64,000 bases of DNA from Pseudomonadota bacterium (GCA_028382005.1 JAOESH010000003.1:61383-125382); one strand, 5' to 3'. Positions 35,232 through 45,073 are shown, counted from the first letter of the stretch. The notes: generated from the letters alone by a model not told the origin. Program-made: numbers and translations.

Positions 35232-36044
35232 TTAATTATCATCAAAATGACCTGCTGATGCAAAATAACCGCCATGCGTAGTTACAAGAGAATCTTTTGA
35301 GTCTATGTATCCATCTTTTTGGTTAATTTTATTTCTGTAATCCTCTGCATTGTCTTTTGGCTTGTAACCAATATGCCTTGCATATTTGTTGTCTATTAAA
35401 ATAGAATCGTTATCAGAAACTCCAAAAATAATCGAATGCTTTACATTTGAAGAATTAATACAAGCATTAATTAAACTCCGTAAATCGTTATAACTTAACC
35501 ACGTAGATAATATTCTGTGATCTTTTGGTTCAGCAAGACATGAGTAAATTCTTATAGAAACTGTCTCTAATTTATATTTATCCCAATAATATTGAGCTAG
35601 TGATTCGCCAAAAACCTTTGATAACCCATAATTACTGTCTGGCCTGGGCATTGACTTGCTGTCTAATACTTGAGATCTTGGATAAAAACCCACTGTGTGA
35701 ACTGAACTTGCCCATATAACACGTTTGACATTGTTTTTTCTACACGCTTCATATAAATTATACATGCCTATAATATTTGAATTTAGAACGTTATCCCAAG
35801 AACCTTCTATGCTTTGACCTCCCATATGCACAACACAGTCAATATTTTTGGTTAAGCTCATCATTTCATCAGATGAAGACAAGTCTGCTTTGATTACTTC
35901 TTCATTTTTAAATTTCTTAATTAGATCTTCTCTATCTGAAGATCTTAGTAAACTGGAAACTTGAGATAAAGATTCTCTTAACTGATTTCCTAAAGCTCCA
36001 GCCGCTCCTGTTAATAATATATTATCATATCTAAATTTAGACAA
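35232..36044 (-). CDS. NAD-dependent epimerase family, uronate dehydrogenase-like
   Basis: 270 residues. NAD loop LTGAAGALGNQL, CVVHMGGQSIEG, VIWASSVHTVGFYPR, YGLSKVFGESLAQYY (Tyr-Lys pair), and VSIRIYSCLAEPKDHRILSTWLSYNDL are the segments of bacterial uronate dehydrogenases (Udh), which oxidise glucuronate or galacturonate to the aldarolactone. The divergent DapA-family gene could act later in the same route (5-dehydro-4-deoxyglucarate dehydratase), but no aldarate dehydratase is in the window. It is the last gene of a four-gene minus operon. Confidence 0.78.
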   Translation of the reverse strand: MSKFRYDNILLTGAAGALGNQLRESLSQVSSLLRSSDREDLIKKFKNEEVIKADLSSSDEMMSLTKNIDCVVHMGGQSIEGSWDNVLNSNIIGMYNLYEACRKNNVKRVIWASSVHTVGFYPRSQVLDSKSMPRPDSNYGLSKVFGESLAQYYWDKYKLETVSIRIYSCLAEPKDHRILSTWLSYNDLRSLINACINSSNVKHSIIFGVSDNDSILIDNKYARHIGYKPKDNAEDYRNKINQKDGYIDSKDSLVTTHGGYFASAGHFDDN

Positions 36045-36061
36045 TTTTCTCTCCTCTCAGT

Positions 36062-36937
36062 TTATTGTTTTTTTATATGCTCTCTCCAAAATGTAAACAA
36101 TCCAGCAAAAACAACTATTCCAGATCCCATTAATACTTCATCGTCTAGTTTTTCATCAAAAATTAAGACACCTATTATTGAAACAAAAACTAACTGAAGA
36201 TAAGTAAATGGTTGCAATATAGAAGCTTCACTATGTTTGAATGCATTTATCATCAAATAATGTCCGCCCGCTCCCAATGTACAAACAATCAAGAGCCAAA
36301 TTAAATGCACACTATCTATCGATATATAAAAAAATGGACCGACTGCTCCAAGCAGAACGAACCCAGTAACACCTGTATAGAAAAGGCTTGTGTCCGGACT
36401 ATCTTCACTTGATACATACCTTGTTAAAATTTGATATATTGCAAAAGCAATAGCACAACCTAAAGCTACTAATGATAAAGGATCAAAAACCTTAGAACCT
36501 GGCCTCAAAATGATTAAAATTCCTAAAAACCCTATAAAAATTGCAGTCCATCTTCTCCATCCAACTTTTTCTTTTAAAAAAAACACTGATAAAGCAGCTA
36601 CTATTAATGGACAACTAGCAAAAATAGCATGAGCTTCTATAAGCCCTATTTTTAAAAAAAGATAATGTGCAAAACACATTTCAATTGCTAAAATTGTACC
36701 ACGAAGGATTTGAATGAATCTAAACTTACTTTGAGATACATAAACCACACTTTTGTTTTTTGTGCTGTTAATCAAAATAACAAATAAGAAGAGAAAAAAA
36801 TATCTAAACATATTGATGGCAATGACATTATAATAGTCTGTTAGGTATCTCGTAAAACCATCCATCATGGATAAACAAAAAATAGCCGAAACCATAAATA
36901 AAATACCTTTAGTATTTGATAGACTTTGAATGGACAT
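36062..36937 (-). CDS. EamA/DMT family transporter
   Basis: 291 residues with ten membrane helices in two EamA repeats: GILFMVSAIFCLSMMDGFTRYL near the start; the first repeat ends AALSVFFLKEKVGWRRWTAIFIGFLGILIILRPG and the second ends FVSIIGVLIFDEKLDDEVLMG. Drug/metabolite transporters of this kind export or import small metabolites. Lies between the epimerase (19 bases upstream) and the Udh-like gene (17 bases downstream), so its substrate may be a sugar acid or intermediate. Confidence 0.88.
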   Translation of the reverse strand: MSIQSLSNTKGILFMVSAIFCLSMMDGFTRYLTDYYNVIAINMFRYFFLFLFVILINSTKNKSVVYVSQSKFRFIQILRGTILAIEMCFAHYLFLKIGLIEAHAIFASCPLIVAALSVFFLKEKVGWRRWTAIFIGFLGILIILRPGSKVFDPLSLVALGCAIAFAIYQILTRYVSSEDSPDTSLFYTGVTGFVLLGAVGPFFYISIDSVHLIWLLIVCTLGAGGHYLMINAFKHSEASILQPFTYLQLVFVSIIGVLIFDEKLDDEVLMGSGIVVFAGLFTFWREHIKKQ

Positions 36938-36956
36938 AATTTAAAGTACCTAAAAA

Positions 36957-37841
36957 TTAATAAAAATTTATAGTATTGCTAATCCCTTCACTTAAACTTG
37001 TATACTGAAATTTTTTAAAAATATCAGATGGATGGTCGCCTAGAATTTCTTCAACTACACTTAATTTATCTCCATTGATGGTTAATTTTGCTTCAGGGAT
37101 AATATTTATTATTTTTGAAACAAAATCACTTACGCTAGCAGTTATACCATTTATATTAATTGTTAAGGCACCAACTGGGGCTCTGTTAATTGACATTTCT
37201 ACTAAATTAGCAACATCTTGAACATAGACAAAGCCAGCTTTCCCCGAAAAATTTAAATTATAGTTATAACTTTGTTTAGCTGCTTTACAAGCCAACGTTA
37301 CAGTTGCCGTTCCCCCAATTTCTCTTCCTGGTCCATATATTACAAATGGTCTAATTCCCACACTCGAAATATTTGCTTCATTATAATAAGCTCTTGCTAT
37401 TCCTTCTACAGCTAGTTTAAAGGCTCCATAGTGAGTTTCTGGAAAAGGAAAATATTTATCCTTTTCACCAAAAACACCTGCGCTACTAGCATAAACAATA
37501 AACTTAATACCTCGCGCTTTAGTTGCTTCAAAAACATTAATAGATCCTAAAACATTTACCTCAGCCCCCAGGGAAGGGTTTCTACTGCAATCTGGCGTCA
37601 TTAAACCAGCTAAATTTACAACATGATCCATATTGACAGTTGCTTCTAACACTTCTTCATAATTAGTAACATCACCTTTAAGAAACTTAATCTTTTCAAT
37701 ATCCTTTCCAATAAGTTTTTTAAGTAGTTCTGTTTCAATTTTTAAATCAAATATGGTTACTTTATAATCTCTTTTAACAAAGTTTTTAACTATCCAGCTT
37801 CCCAAGAAACCGGTACCTCCAAATATTATTATGTTCTTCAT
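36957..37841 (-). CDS. NAD(P)-dependent epimerase/dehydratase family protein
   Basis: 294 residues, extended SDR. IFGGTGFLGSWIVKNF (NAD loop), FLKGDVTNYEEV, HVVNLAGLMTPD, IVYASSAGVFGE, YGAFKLAVEG (Tyr-Lys), and GIRPFVIYGPGREIGGT. Similar proteins accompany sugar-acid and lactone catabolic operons. Substrate is unknown. The upstream esterase gene ends 11 bases before its start. Confidence 0.83.
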   Translation of the reverse strand: MKNIIIFGGTGFLGSWIVKNFVKRDYKVTIFDLKIETELLKKLIGKDIEKIKFLKGDVTNYEEVLEATVNMDHVVNLAGLMTPDCSRNPSLGAEVNVLGSINVFEATKARGIKFIVYASSAGVFGEKDKYFPFPETHYGAFKLAVEGIARAYYNEANISSVGIRPFVIYGPGREIGGTATVTLACKAAKQSYNYNLNFSGKAGFVYVQDVANLVEMSINRAPVGALTININGITASVSDFVSKIINIIPEAKLTINGDKLSVVEEILGDHPSDIFKKFQYTSLSEGISNTINFY

Positions 37842-37852
37842 TTTATATTTTC

Positions 37853-38797
37853 CTACGTGGACATTAATAATGTGGCTTTACCAATCTCTTTTATGCATTC
37901 CGCTGACTTAGGAAAGTGTTTTGAATTTGATAAAAATCCATGTATCTGACCAGGATATAATTTGTAAGTAACTTTATTCCCAAAATATTCTAGTCTATTT
38001 TTATAGGCTACTCCCTCATCTAATAAAGGGTCTAAACCAGCTGCGAATATATATGTCTCAGGCATATTTTTCATATCGTCTACAAATAATGGTGAGGCTT
38101 GCCAATTTACTGCATCTTCCTTACTCTCTAAATAATGATTTATGAAATAGGACATAGTATCAAAAGTTAACGTCATACCATCTAAATAAATATCCATTGA
38201 CTTCATTGATAAAGTTAAATCTACACAAGGATAGATTAAGATTTGTCCCTTTATGGGAATAGTCATTTTCTTAGACGAGTAAGCAGCTAAAACTGCAGCT
38301 AAATTACCACCAGCACTATCTCCACAAACAAAAATATTGTTAAGATCTAATTTAAATTCTTTTTCAAAAGAAGGTATTGATTTAAGTGTATCTTTCGCCT
38401 CATTTAGTGCATAAGGAAATTTATATTCTGGCGACAGGCTGTAATCAACTGCTATAACAATCATCTTGGATTCAATGCAAATTGATCTACATGTAAAATC
38501 ATGAGTTTCTAAATTACCCATAACAAAACCGCCACCATGGAAAAAAATTATTACTGAATTTCTTTTGTTTTGTTGGTAATTATTCGGAAAATAAAATCTT
38601 AAATTTATGTCCTGATTATATTCACTTTGAACTTTAATATCCTTAACGCTCAAAATTTGAGGAGGTAATAAGTTATCTTCTTTTAACTGCCTCAAACGAT
38701 CTTGTCTAAGTTCATTTGGCTTAAGAAAATGATGAAGTTTAGCTTTGTTTTTAATTCTATTTTTTAAAAACAATTCTGTTTCTTTATCTATTTGCAT
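37853..38797 (-). CDS. Alpha/beta hydrolase, hormone-sensitive-lipase family esterase
   Basis: About 314 residues. Oxyanion motif FFHGGGFVMGNLETHD, VDYSLSPEYKFPYALNEA, nucleophile Ser in VCGDSAGGNLAAVLAAYS, acid Asp in FAAGLDPLLDEG and His in GQIHGFLSNS. This is the HSL/acetyl-esterase family. The start is uncertain: ATG at 38797, 38809 and 38854 are all in frame and no ribosome site decides; the shortest leaves about 100 bases for the divergent promoters. A sugar-lactone or ester substrate would fit the operon. Confidence 0.85.
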   Translation of the reverse strand: MQIDKETELFLKNRIKNKAKLHHFLKPNELRQDRLRQLKEDNLLPPQILSVKDIKVQSEYNQDINLRFYFPNNYQQNKRNSVIIFFHGGGFVMGNLETHDFTCRSICIESKMIVIAVDYSLSPEYKFPYALNEAKDTLKSIPSFEKEFKLDLNNIFVCGDSAGGNLAAVLAAYSSKKMTIPIKGQILIYPCVDLTLSMKSMDIYLDGMTLTFDTMSYFINHYLESKEDAVNWQASPLFVDDMKNMPETYIFAAGLDPLLDEGVAYKNRLEYFGNKVTYKLYPGQIHGFLSNSKHFPKSAECIKEIGKATLLMST

Positions 38798-38899
38798 AAA
38801 TATAACCATAACTAAAATAAAATCATATTCTAAATTTTTATCTTCAATTATCAAATTTAATTATTATACTTTTAGAATAACCTTAATAAGGAGATAAAA

Positions 38900-39781
38900 A
38901 TGACTGACTTAAAAGGAATAATTGCACCATTTACCACCCCATTCAGTCAAGATGGCTCAATTGACCTTTCGTTAGTAAAACCACAAGTTGATTGGCTTAT
39001 AGAAAATGGAGTTCATGGGCTAGCCGCTGGAGGAAGTACTGGAGAGGGGCATGTACTGAATAGAGAAGAATACGTTGCTTTAATGGAGCAAACATCTAAT
39101 GCATTAGATAATAGAGTACCTTTAGTGGCTGGAATAATTGCAAATTCCACTTCGGAAGTGATTGCTAGAGGCAATTCTGTTAAACCACTTAATGTGGCAG
39201 CACTTCAGATAACTCCACCAAGCTATCTATTTAGGCCAGATGACGACGCTATGGTAAGACATTTTCATGAAATTCATGAAGAGTGTCAAATTCCAATATT
39301 AATTTATAACGTTGTTCCTTGGTGTTATTTGTCTCCTGACTTACTTTTAAGAATTATGGACGAAGTACCAGGTGTCTTAGGTGTAAAACAAAGTGCTGGT
39401 GATATGAAATTATTTGCAGATTTAATTAGAAGAGCTAAACCTGAAAATATGATATTTAGCGCTGTTGACGCACTTCTATACTCTTCGTATCAATTAGGTG
39501 CACCTGGTTCAATTGCAGCTATTTTGACAGCAGCGCCTGGTCCGTCAGTTGGATTGTGGAACGCAGTAATTGAAGAAGATTGGAATAAAGCAAAGGATCT
39601 TCATGAACGTTTAATGCCTTTGTGGGACGCCATTGGTCTAGACAATATGCCGTCTTTATGCAAGTACGCTCAAAAACTCCAAGGACTTGAAACTGGTTAT
39701 GCAAGGAGACCTACTGCCCCAGCAACAGAACCACAGAAAGAATTGGTTAAAAATGCGTTGAAGAACTTAAATTTAATTTGA
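38900..39781 (+). CDS. DapA family aldolase/dehydratase (dihydrodipicolinate synthase-like)
   Basis: 293 residues. LKGIIAPFTTPFSQDGSID opening, AAGGSTGEGHVLNREEY, Tyr136 in ILIYNVVPWC and Schiff-base Lys163 in GVLGVKQSAGD are the family marks. True DapA has GTTGE at the substrate loop; here GSTGEGH points to a catabolic member, such as KDG aldolase or 5-dehydro-4-deoxyglucarate dehydratase. AAGGAG precedes the ATG. It starts a plus-strand run with a dioxygenase and an MFS transporter and is divergent from the Udh operon. Confidence 0.83.
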   Translation: MTDLKGIIAPFTTPFSQDGSIDLSLVKPQVDWLIENGVHGLAAGGSTGEGHVLNREEYVALMEQTSNALDNRVPLVAGIIANSTSEVIARGNSVKPLNVAALQITPPSYLFRPDDDAMVRHFHEIHEECQIPILIYNVVPWCYLSPDLLLRIMDEVPGVLGVKQSAGDMKLFADLIRRAKPENMIFSAVDALLYSSYQLGAPGSIAAILTAAPGPSVGLWNAVIEEDWNKAKDLHERLMPLWDAIGLDNMPSLCKYAQKLQGLETGYARRPTAPATEPQKELVKNALKNLNLI

Positions 39782-39824
39782 ACAACATAATTATTGGTTC
39801 CAACATAGCCTGAGGAGCATCAAT

Positions 39825-40784
39825 TTGAAGGAAAAATATCCTAAACCAACAGCATCTCTAAAAACTGCTAAAAATGATTTGAAGAAATGGGGTTATTGCC
39901 TTTTAGAAAATGCCATTCCTAAAAATTTAAATACTAAATCTATGGAAAGGTTGATTGAACAAGCAGAAGCTGAAAAACAATTAAACATTGCATATGAAGA
40001 TGGTAGCAAAACAAAAAAATGGGGTGAATTTAATAATAAAGATGCTAGCTCTGGAATAAATCAAAGGGTATGGATGTTACCTAATAAAGGAAAAGTATTT
40101 TTAGATATTTTACAAAATCATAGCTATGCAGATTGTGTTAAGCAAATTGTTGGTGAAGAATTTTTGGTTTCTAGTTTTGGTGCAAATATAGCTAAACCAG
40201 GAGGAATGGCTATGGATCTTCATACAGATCAATGGTGGCTTCCAGATCCAGTAAGCAGAAATGAAGAATTTTTACCTTCAGGGTCTATAAACAGAAAAAA
40301 ATTTAATTACAAAATCAATAAAGATATTTTAAATAATAAGAATTTTATTTCTAGGCCAGCTGTTTCTAATGTATTAATTATGTTGAATGGAATGAGTAAA
40401 GAAAATGGAGGGACTTTAATAGTACCTGGTTCACATCTATTTGGACGCCATCCCGATAACATTCTAGATAAAGATATCTTTACTATTTCTGCTGAAGGAC
40501 CTCCCGGCTGTGCCATTATCACAGATGGTAGATTATGGCATGGCACCGGTGCTAATATTACTCAAAAAAATAGACTTGCACTTTTAATTACATTTTGTGG
40601 ACCCCAATTCAGAGCTCAGGAAAACTTCACTATGGGAATCAGAGAAGAAGTGTTTTTACAATTAAATGATTATCAAAAAGAAATTTTAGGTTTTAAAGTA
40701 TGGAATGGTTATGGAAGAACAGGCAACCCGACCGAGAAATTTTTGAATATTAATAATATTGAAGTAGGCGAATTAAAAATTTAA
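39825..40784 (+). CDS. Phytanoyl-CoA dioxygenase (PhyH) family protein
   Basis: 319 residues, TTG start preceded by TGAGGAG. Fe(II) ligands His133 and Asp135 in DLHTDQWWLP, His239 in RLWHGTGANIT, and the 2-oxoglutarate Arg250 in QKNRLALLITF. NGGTLIVPGSHLFGRHP is typical for PhyH. Such enzymes hydroxylate small molecules or lipids; the substrate is unknown. Because it follows a DapA-family gene and precedes an MFS gene, it may open a substrate that these then process. Confidence 0.87.
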   Translation: MKEKYPKPTASLKTAKNDLKKWGYCLLENAIPKNLNTKSMERLIEQAEAEKQLNIAYEDGSKTKKWGEFNNKDASSGINQRVWMLPNKGKVFLDILQNHSYADCVKQIVGEEFLVSSFGANIAKPGGMAMDLHTDQWWLPDPVSRNEEFLPSGSINRKKFNYKINKDILNNKNFISRPAVSNVLIMLNGMSKENGGTLIVPGSHLFGRHPDNILDKDIFTISAEGPPGCAIITDGRLWHGTGANITQKNRLALLITFCGPQFRAQENFTMGIREEVFLQLNDYQKEILGFKVWNGYGRTGNPTEKFLNINNIEVGELKI

Positions 40785-40846
40785 ACTATTGCCTAAATTT
40801 TATTTAGAGACCATATACTTGAATTTAAAGTTTGTGTTGGTCCCTT

Positions 40847-42058
40847 ATGAGTTTTTTTATAAAAAATGCTAGATGGTTGGTTGCAACAGCCCTGCTCTAT
40901 TTTTGTTCATGTTTTGGACAAACCTTTTTCATTTCTTTATTTGCCGGTGAAATCAGGCAAGCTTTTAATTTATCACATGGCGATTGGGGTTTAATATATT
41001 CAGGCGGAACTTTGGCATCAGCAATTGCAATGCTTATTTTTGGTGGTTACATAGATAAATATAAAATTACTCTAAATATTAAAGTCGTTATAATATCACT
41101 AAGTTTACTCTGCTTAACCATGACTTATGTAAATCTAGTTTGGTGCCTACCATTTATTATTTTTGGCTTAAGATTTTTTGGACAAGGTATGCTTATCCAT
41201 ATCCCTGCGGTAGCAATCGGAAAATGGTATGGTAAAAATAAAGGTAAAGCATTATCAATTTCTATAATGGGATTTTCTATTGGTGAGGCTATTTTTCCAG
41301 TAATATTTGTTTTTCTTTTTTCTATAATTGGGTGGAGATATAGTTGGATAGTAGGCATGCTAATTTTATTAAGTGTTTTACCTATTATTCTTAAATTATT
41401 ATCAAATGAGAGATCCCCTAATAGCAAAGAAGAAAATCAATCCCAGACAGGAATGAAAAATAAACATTGGACTAGAAATGAAGTTCTTTCTGATTGGTTG
41501 TTTTGGGCAATAATCATACCTTTCTTAATACCACCTATTTTTTCGACTGCATTTTTTTTCAACATGGTTCATCTAACGGAAGTTAAAAATTGGTCTTTAA
41601 TTACCTTTACCTCTCTTTTTCCTTTTTATACTGGCATGTCAATATTAACTACTTTAAGTTCTGGATGGATGTTGGATAAATTTGGTGTTGAAAAAATCTT
41701 ACCATTCTATCTCCTGCCCATGGCAATTGGATTATTTGTTTTTTCCTATAGCACTTCATATTTAACAGCTATTTTAGGGTTTTCATTTTTAGGAATGACA
41801 CAAGGCTTAGCAATGACAATTGGTGGCACTTTTTGGCCAAATTACTATGGAACTAAAAATTTAGGATCGGTACGATCATTATCAACATCAACAATGGTTT
41901 TTGGAACAGCAATAGGTCCTGCCGTAGTTGGAAAATTATTAGATTTTAATATTAATTATGATCTAATTCTTTTAGGAATGTCTGTTTTAGCTATTATAGC
42001 GAGTGTTTCATTAGCCATAACTATGTCACAAGCACCTAAAATATTGCCTCAAAGATAA
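40847..42058 (+). CDS. Major facilitator superfamily transporter
   Basis: About 403 residues with 12 membrane helices: FISLFAGEIRQAFNLSHGDWGLIYSGG, the loop motif GGYIDKYKI between helices two and three, GKWYGKNKGKALSISIMG, and a mid loop SNERSPNSKEENQ. This resembles oxalate/monocarboxylate (OFA-like) MFS carriers. ATG at 40847 is preferred over an upstream TTG (40832); the ribosome site is poor. Likely imports the substrate of the DapA/PhyH enzymes. Confidence 0.86.
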   Translation: MSFFIKNARWLVATALLYFCSCFGQTFFISLFAGEIRQAFNLSHGDWGLIYSGGTLASAIAMLIFGGYIDKYKITLNIKVVIISLSLLCLTMTYVNLVWCLPFIIFGLRFFGQGMLIHIPAVAIGKWYGKNKGKALSISIMGFSIGEAIFPVIFVFLFSIIGWRYSWIVGMLILLSVLPIILKLLSNERSPNSKEENQSQTGMKNKHWTRNEVLSDWLFWAIIIPFLIPPIFSTAFFFNMVHLTEVKNWSLITFTSLFPFYTGMSILTTLSSGWMLDKFGVEKILPFYLLPMAIGLFVFSYSTSYLTAILGFSFLGMTQGLAMTIGGTFWPNYYGTKNLGSVRSLSTSTMVFGTAIGPAVVGKLLDFNINYDLILLGMSVLAIIASVSLAITMSQAPKILPQR

Positions 42059-42078
42059 CAATTCAGAAGGAGTTTATT

Positions 42079-42528
42079 ATGTTAAATGTATATTTGTCAG
42101 GAGAAATTCATAGTAACTGGCGTGAAGAAATAATTAATTTATGCAAGGAAGAAAAACTTAATATTTCTTTTTCGTCACCTATTACTGATCATGAGGCGTC
42201 TGATAATTGTGGTGTAGAAATTTTAGGTGAAGAAGAAAAAAAATTTTGGAAAGATAATAAAGGTGCAAAAATAAATTCTATTAAAACTAGAAAATCTATT
42301 ATTGACTCTGACATTGTTATTGTAAAATTTGGAGATAAATACAAACAGTGGAACGCAGCTTTTGACACAGGATTTGCAGCTGCCCTTAATAAATCTATTA
42401 TTGTTATACATAATGAAGAACATCAACATGCACTTAAAGAAGTTGATGCTGCAGCAGCTGCAGTAGCAAAAGATCAAACTCAAGTTGTTAGAATTTTAAA
42501 ATATATTCTTGAGGGTTCTTTGAAGTAA
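42079..42528 (+). CDS. YtoQ family protein
   Basis: 149 residues, soluble. LNVYLSGEIHSNWREEI, FSSPITDHEASDNCGVEILG, NSIKTRKSIIDSDIVIVKFGDKYKQWNAAFDTG, and HALKEVDAAAAAVA match the YtoQ family (TIGR03646), related in fold to nucleoside 2-deoxyribosyltransferases. Function is unknown. AGAAGGAG precedes the ATG. Confidence 0.9.
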   Translation: MLNVYLSGEIHSNWREEIINLCKEEKLNISFSSPITDHEASDNCGVEILGEEEKKFWKDNKGAKINSIKTRKSIIDSDIVIVKFGDKYKQWNAAFDTGFAAALNKSIIVIHNEEHQHALKEVDAAAAAVAKDQTQVVRILKYILEGSLK

Positions 42529-42575
42529 TTTAAGTTAAAACAAACCTAACCTAATCAAGTTTACAGAAAAATTAT

Positions 42576-43040
42576 ATGTTTAATGTTATTCTATTTAATC
42601 CTGAAATACCTCCAAACACAGGAAATATTATTCGGTTATCAGCTAATACCAGTGTCAATCTTCACTTAGTAAAGCCGCTTGGCTTTAAAATAGATAATAC
42701 TACACTTAGAAGAGCTGGTTTGGATTACCAAAAGGATGCAAATTTTTTTATCCATGATGATTTTGATTCATGCATAAAATCAATTAAATTTAAAAACATC
42801 TATGCCCTGACGAAATTTGCTAAAAAAAGCTATAGTGAAATTAAGTTTATTAAAAATGATTGCTTTTTGTTTGGCAGTGAAACAAGTGGACTACCTGAGA
42901 GTATTTTAAAAAAAATAAATATTGATAACCAACTCAGGATTCCTATGATCCCTGGCAGTAGAAGTTTAAATTTGAGTAACTCTGTTGCTGTAACTATATA
43001 TGAAGCATTGCGTCAGAATTCTTTTGACGACCTTGTTTAA
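42576..43040 (+). CDS. trmL: tRNA (cytidine(34)-2'-O)-methyltransferase
   Basis: 154 residues, minimal SPOUT methyltransferase. LFNPEIPPNTGNIIRLSANT, LVKPLGFKIDNTTLRRAGLDY, FGSETSGLP and IPMIPGSRSLNLSNSVAVTIYEALRQ form the knot and SAM site. TrmL methylates the wobble base of tRNA-Leu isoacceptors. It ends 14 bases before a LysE-type exporter. Confidence 0.94.
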   Translation: MFNVILFNPEIPPNTGNIIRLSANTSVNLHLVKPLGFKIDNTTLRRAGLDYQKDANFFIHDDFDSCIKSIKFKNIYALTKFAKKSYSEIKFIKNDCFLFGSETSGLPESILKKINIDNQLRIPMIPGSRSLNLSNSVAVTIYEALRQNSFDDLV

Positions 43041-43054
43041 AATGAGATTGCTTT

Positions 43055-43696
43055 ATGAGTGTTTTTGAATGGTTTACAATTTTTTTAGTTTGTTCTGTTG
43101 GTGCTATGATACCAGGGCCAAGTCTAATTATAATTCTTTACATAGCTAACAGTAAAAATTTCATTTCAGGTGTTATCGCATCATTAGGGCACGGAATTGG
43201 AATTTTCATTTATGCATTGGTCTCAATTTTTAGTATCAGTTTTATTATTGAAATAGCACCATTTACTTTTCCAATAATACAATTTATCGGAGCTATATTT
43301 CTTATATATATTGGTTACAAAATAATTTTTATAAACTCCTCTGATGAAATAAAAGTTGATCAAAAGATAATTACACAATCACTTTTAGAAAATTTTTTAC
43401 TTGGATTAACTACTTCATTAATAAATCCTAAAGTTATCATATTTTTCACGTCAATTTTTAGTCAATTTTTAAACGATAATTATAGCTTATATACTAAAGT
43501 GGGCATGGCTTTTCTTGCAGGAATTATTGATACTACGTGGTATGTTTTAGCTTCATATTCAGTGAATTTAAAATCAATTAAGAATTTTATAAAACCAAAT
43601 AAAAAATTAATTTTTTTCATTTTAGGTTCTATTTTATTAATTTTTTCTATTTATTTAATCTATAGATCTATGATTTATTTTTTAATAACTAATTAA
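43055..43696 (+). CDS. LysE family translocator
   Basis: 213 residues with six membrane helices. VGAMIPGPSLIIILYIANS has the PGP motif, followed by HGIGIFIYALVSIF; FLIYIGYKIIF and FLLGLTTSLINPKVIIFFTSIF are family segments. Members export amino acids such as lysine, homoserine or threonine. It ends inside the convergent hemY gene by 15 bases. Confidence 0.88.
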   Translation: MSVFEWFTIFLVCSVGAMIPGPSLIIILYIANSKNFISGVIASLGHGIGIFIYALVSIFSISFIIEIAPFTFPIIQFIGAIFLIYIGYKIIFINSSDEIKVDQKIITQSLLENFLLGLTTSLINPKVIIFFTSIFSQFLNDNYSLYTKVGMAFLAGIIDTTWYVLASYSVNLKSIKNFIKPNKKLIFFILGSILLIFSIYLIYRSMIYFLITN

Positions 43697-45073
43697 GTTT
43701 TTATCTAATAGATTATTTGAGTTTATTTGAAGGACTTCGTCTCTCTTATCAAGATCAGTTCTTTTGAGCCATTGAATAGTACTCAAACTTTCGCAGCTTG
43801 GACAATGTAAATTCCATTTATGATTTTTTAATCCACAAGATGAACAAAAATAATTAAAGTCATCAACAGCATTTGCCGCTTTTTCAAGAAAATCTTTAAC
43901 TTTATCAGGTTGATTTTGGGAACCCGCTATGTCAGCGAATGCTTGATATCCTTTTTTAGTTAGTTTTTCGTCTGGTATTCCTGATAATATTTTTTCTGCT
44001 TCTCCCCAAATTTCTTCTTTAACAGCATAACAAGCAACTTCAATTTTGAGATTATTTTTAATCGAATCTAAAGACGATTTTTTTAAAAGGCTAATAGCTT
44101 TTGAAACACGAGATCCTGAAGTTTTCAAGTCCCACTTCTTAGATAATTGAATCAAAACATCTGGACTTGATGTTAACAAGAACGTTTTTTCTAAGTAATT
44201 TATTGATTTTGTTTTTGAACCTATGCCTGATATAAGTTCAGTTAATTTAATAGATACAGGTATATGACTCGGTTTTTGTTTGATAGCTTCTTTTAAATGA
44301 TTTATGGCTATTTTATTTTTGTTGTTATCTAAATAGTTTAAAGCACTTAAATAATTTAAATCTGCTGATATATTTTTATACTTATTAGTATTTATATATT
44401 TTAAATTTTTCATTTTATTTAGATGAGTTAAGGAATTTGAAATATCTTCTATTTTAGTATAGGCTACTAGCAAGACTTCTAAAGTTTGTTTAGATTTTGG
44501 TTCAAACTTTAGGGCTTTTTCACCTTCATCAATAATTTGTTTAATATTTTTTTTATCGAGTAAAGCTTGGCGCATTAATGCCAAATGTCCAACAAAAGCA
44601 GTTGATGGCTCATCAGTAAGTGCTTTGAAATAATTTTGTGATAATTCTTTTTTATTTCCGCTAGATGAATTTACATTGTTAACTACATCTAGATGAGCAT
44701 CCAATAATTTTCCAAGCTTTTTGTCTTTAGTATTTTTTGAAATCAAAGCAGCTTCTTTTGCTGCTGAAGCGTACTCTCCATGACTAGCAAGTAAAAAAGC
44801 CTTAACCAACTTCTCTTCAACTTTTTTATTATTACTAATTTCAAATCTTCTCATAGTTGATTTAGGAAGATTTAAAATCGCTAACCATATCCTATCAATA
44901 AAAATTATTAATGAAGAGAATATTATTAAAATAAAGACAAAAGTGTCTGTAGGTAACTCTAATCCCCACCCCATCCAGTTTATATTAGTTTTTCCTTCTG
45001 TATTAGAGAAAAAATCTGATAAAAACCAAATCAAAACTATAAATATAATTAATTTTAAAATTTTCAAAATCAT
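43682..45073 (-). CDS. hemY: HemY-like TPR membrane protein
   Basis: 463 residues. Two N-terminal membrane helices (about 3-20, 43-60), then HemY N-domain WLAILNLPKSTMRRFEIS, KAFLLASHGEYASAAKEAALI, and TPR repeats over about 160-390. A zinc ribbon CSSCGLKNHKWNLHCPSC follows near the C-terminus, as in other alphaproteobacterial members. Despite the name, this is not protoporphyrinogen oxidase; its exact role in tetrapyrrole synthesis is unclear. Its start abuts the mitofilin-like gene. Confidence 0.9.
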   Translation of the reverse strand: MILKILKLIIFIVLIWFLSDFFSNTEGKTNINWMGWGLELPTDTFVFILIIFSSLIIFIDRIWLAILNLPKSTMRRFEISNNKKVEEKLVKAFLLASHGEYASAAKEAALISKNTKDKKLGKLLDAHLDVVNNVNSSSGNKKELSQNYFKALTDEPSTAFVGHLALMRQALLDKKNIKQIIDEGEKALKFEPKSKQTLEVLLVAYTKIEDISNSLTHLNKMKNLKYINTNKYKNISADLNYLSALNYLDNNKNKIAINHLKEAIKQKPSHIPVSIKLTELISGIGSKTKSINYLEKTFLLTSSPDVLIQLSKKWDLKTSGSRVSKAISLLKKSSLDSIKNNLKIEVACYAVKEEIWGEAEKILSGIPDEKLTKKGYQAFADIAGSQNQPDKVKDFLEKAANAVDDFNYFCSSCGLKNHKWNLHCPSCESLSTIQWLKRTDLDKRDEVLQINSNNLLDKNLISY

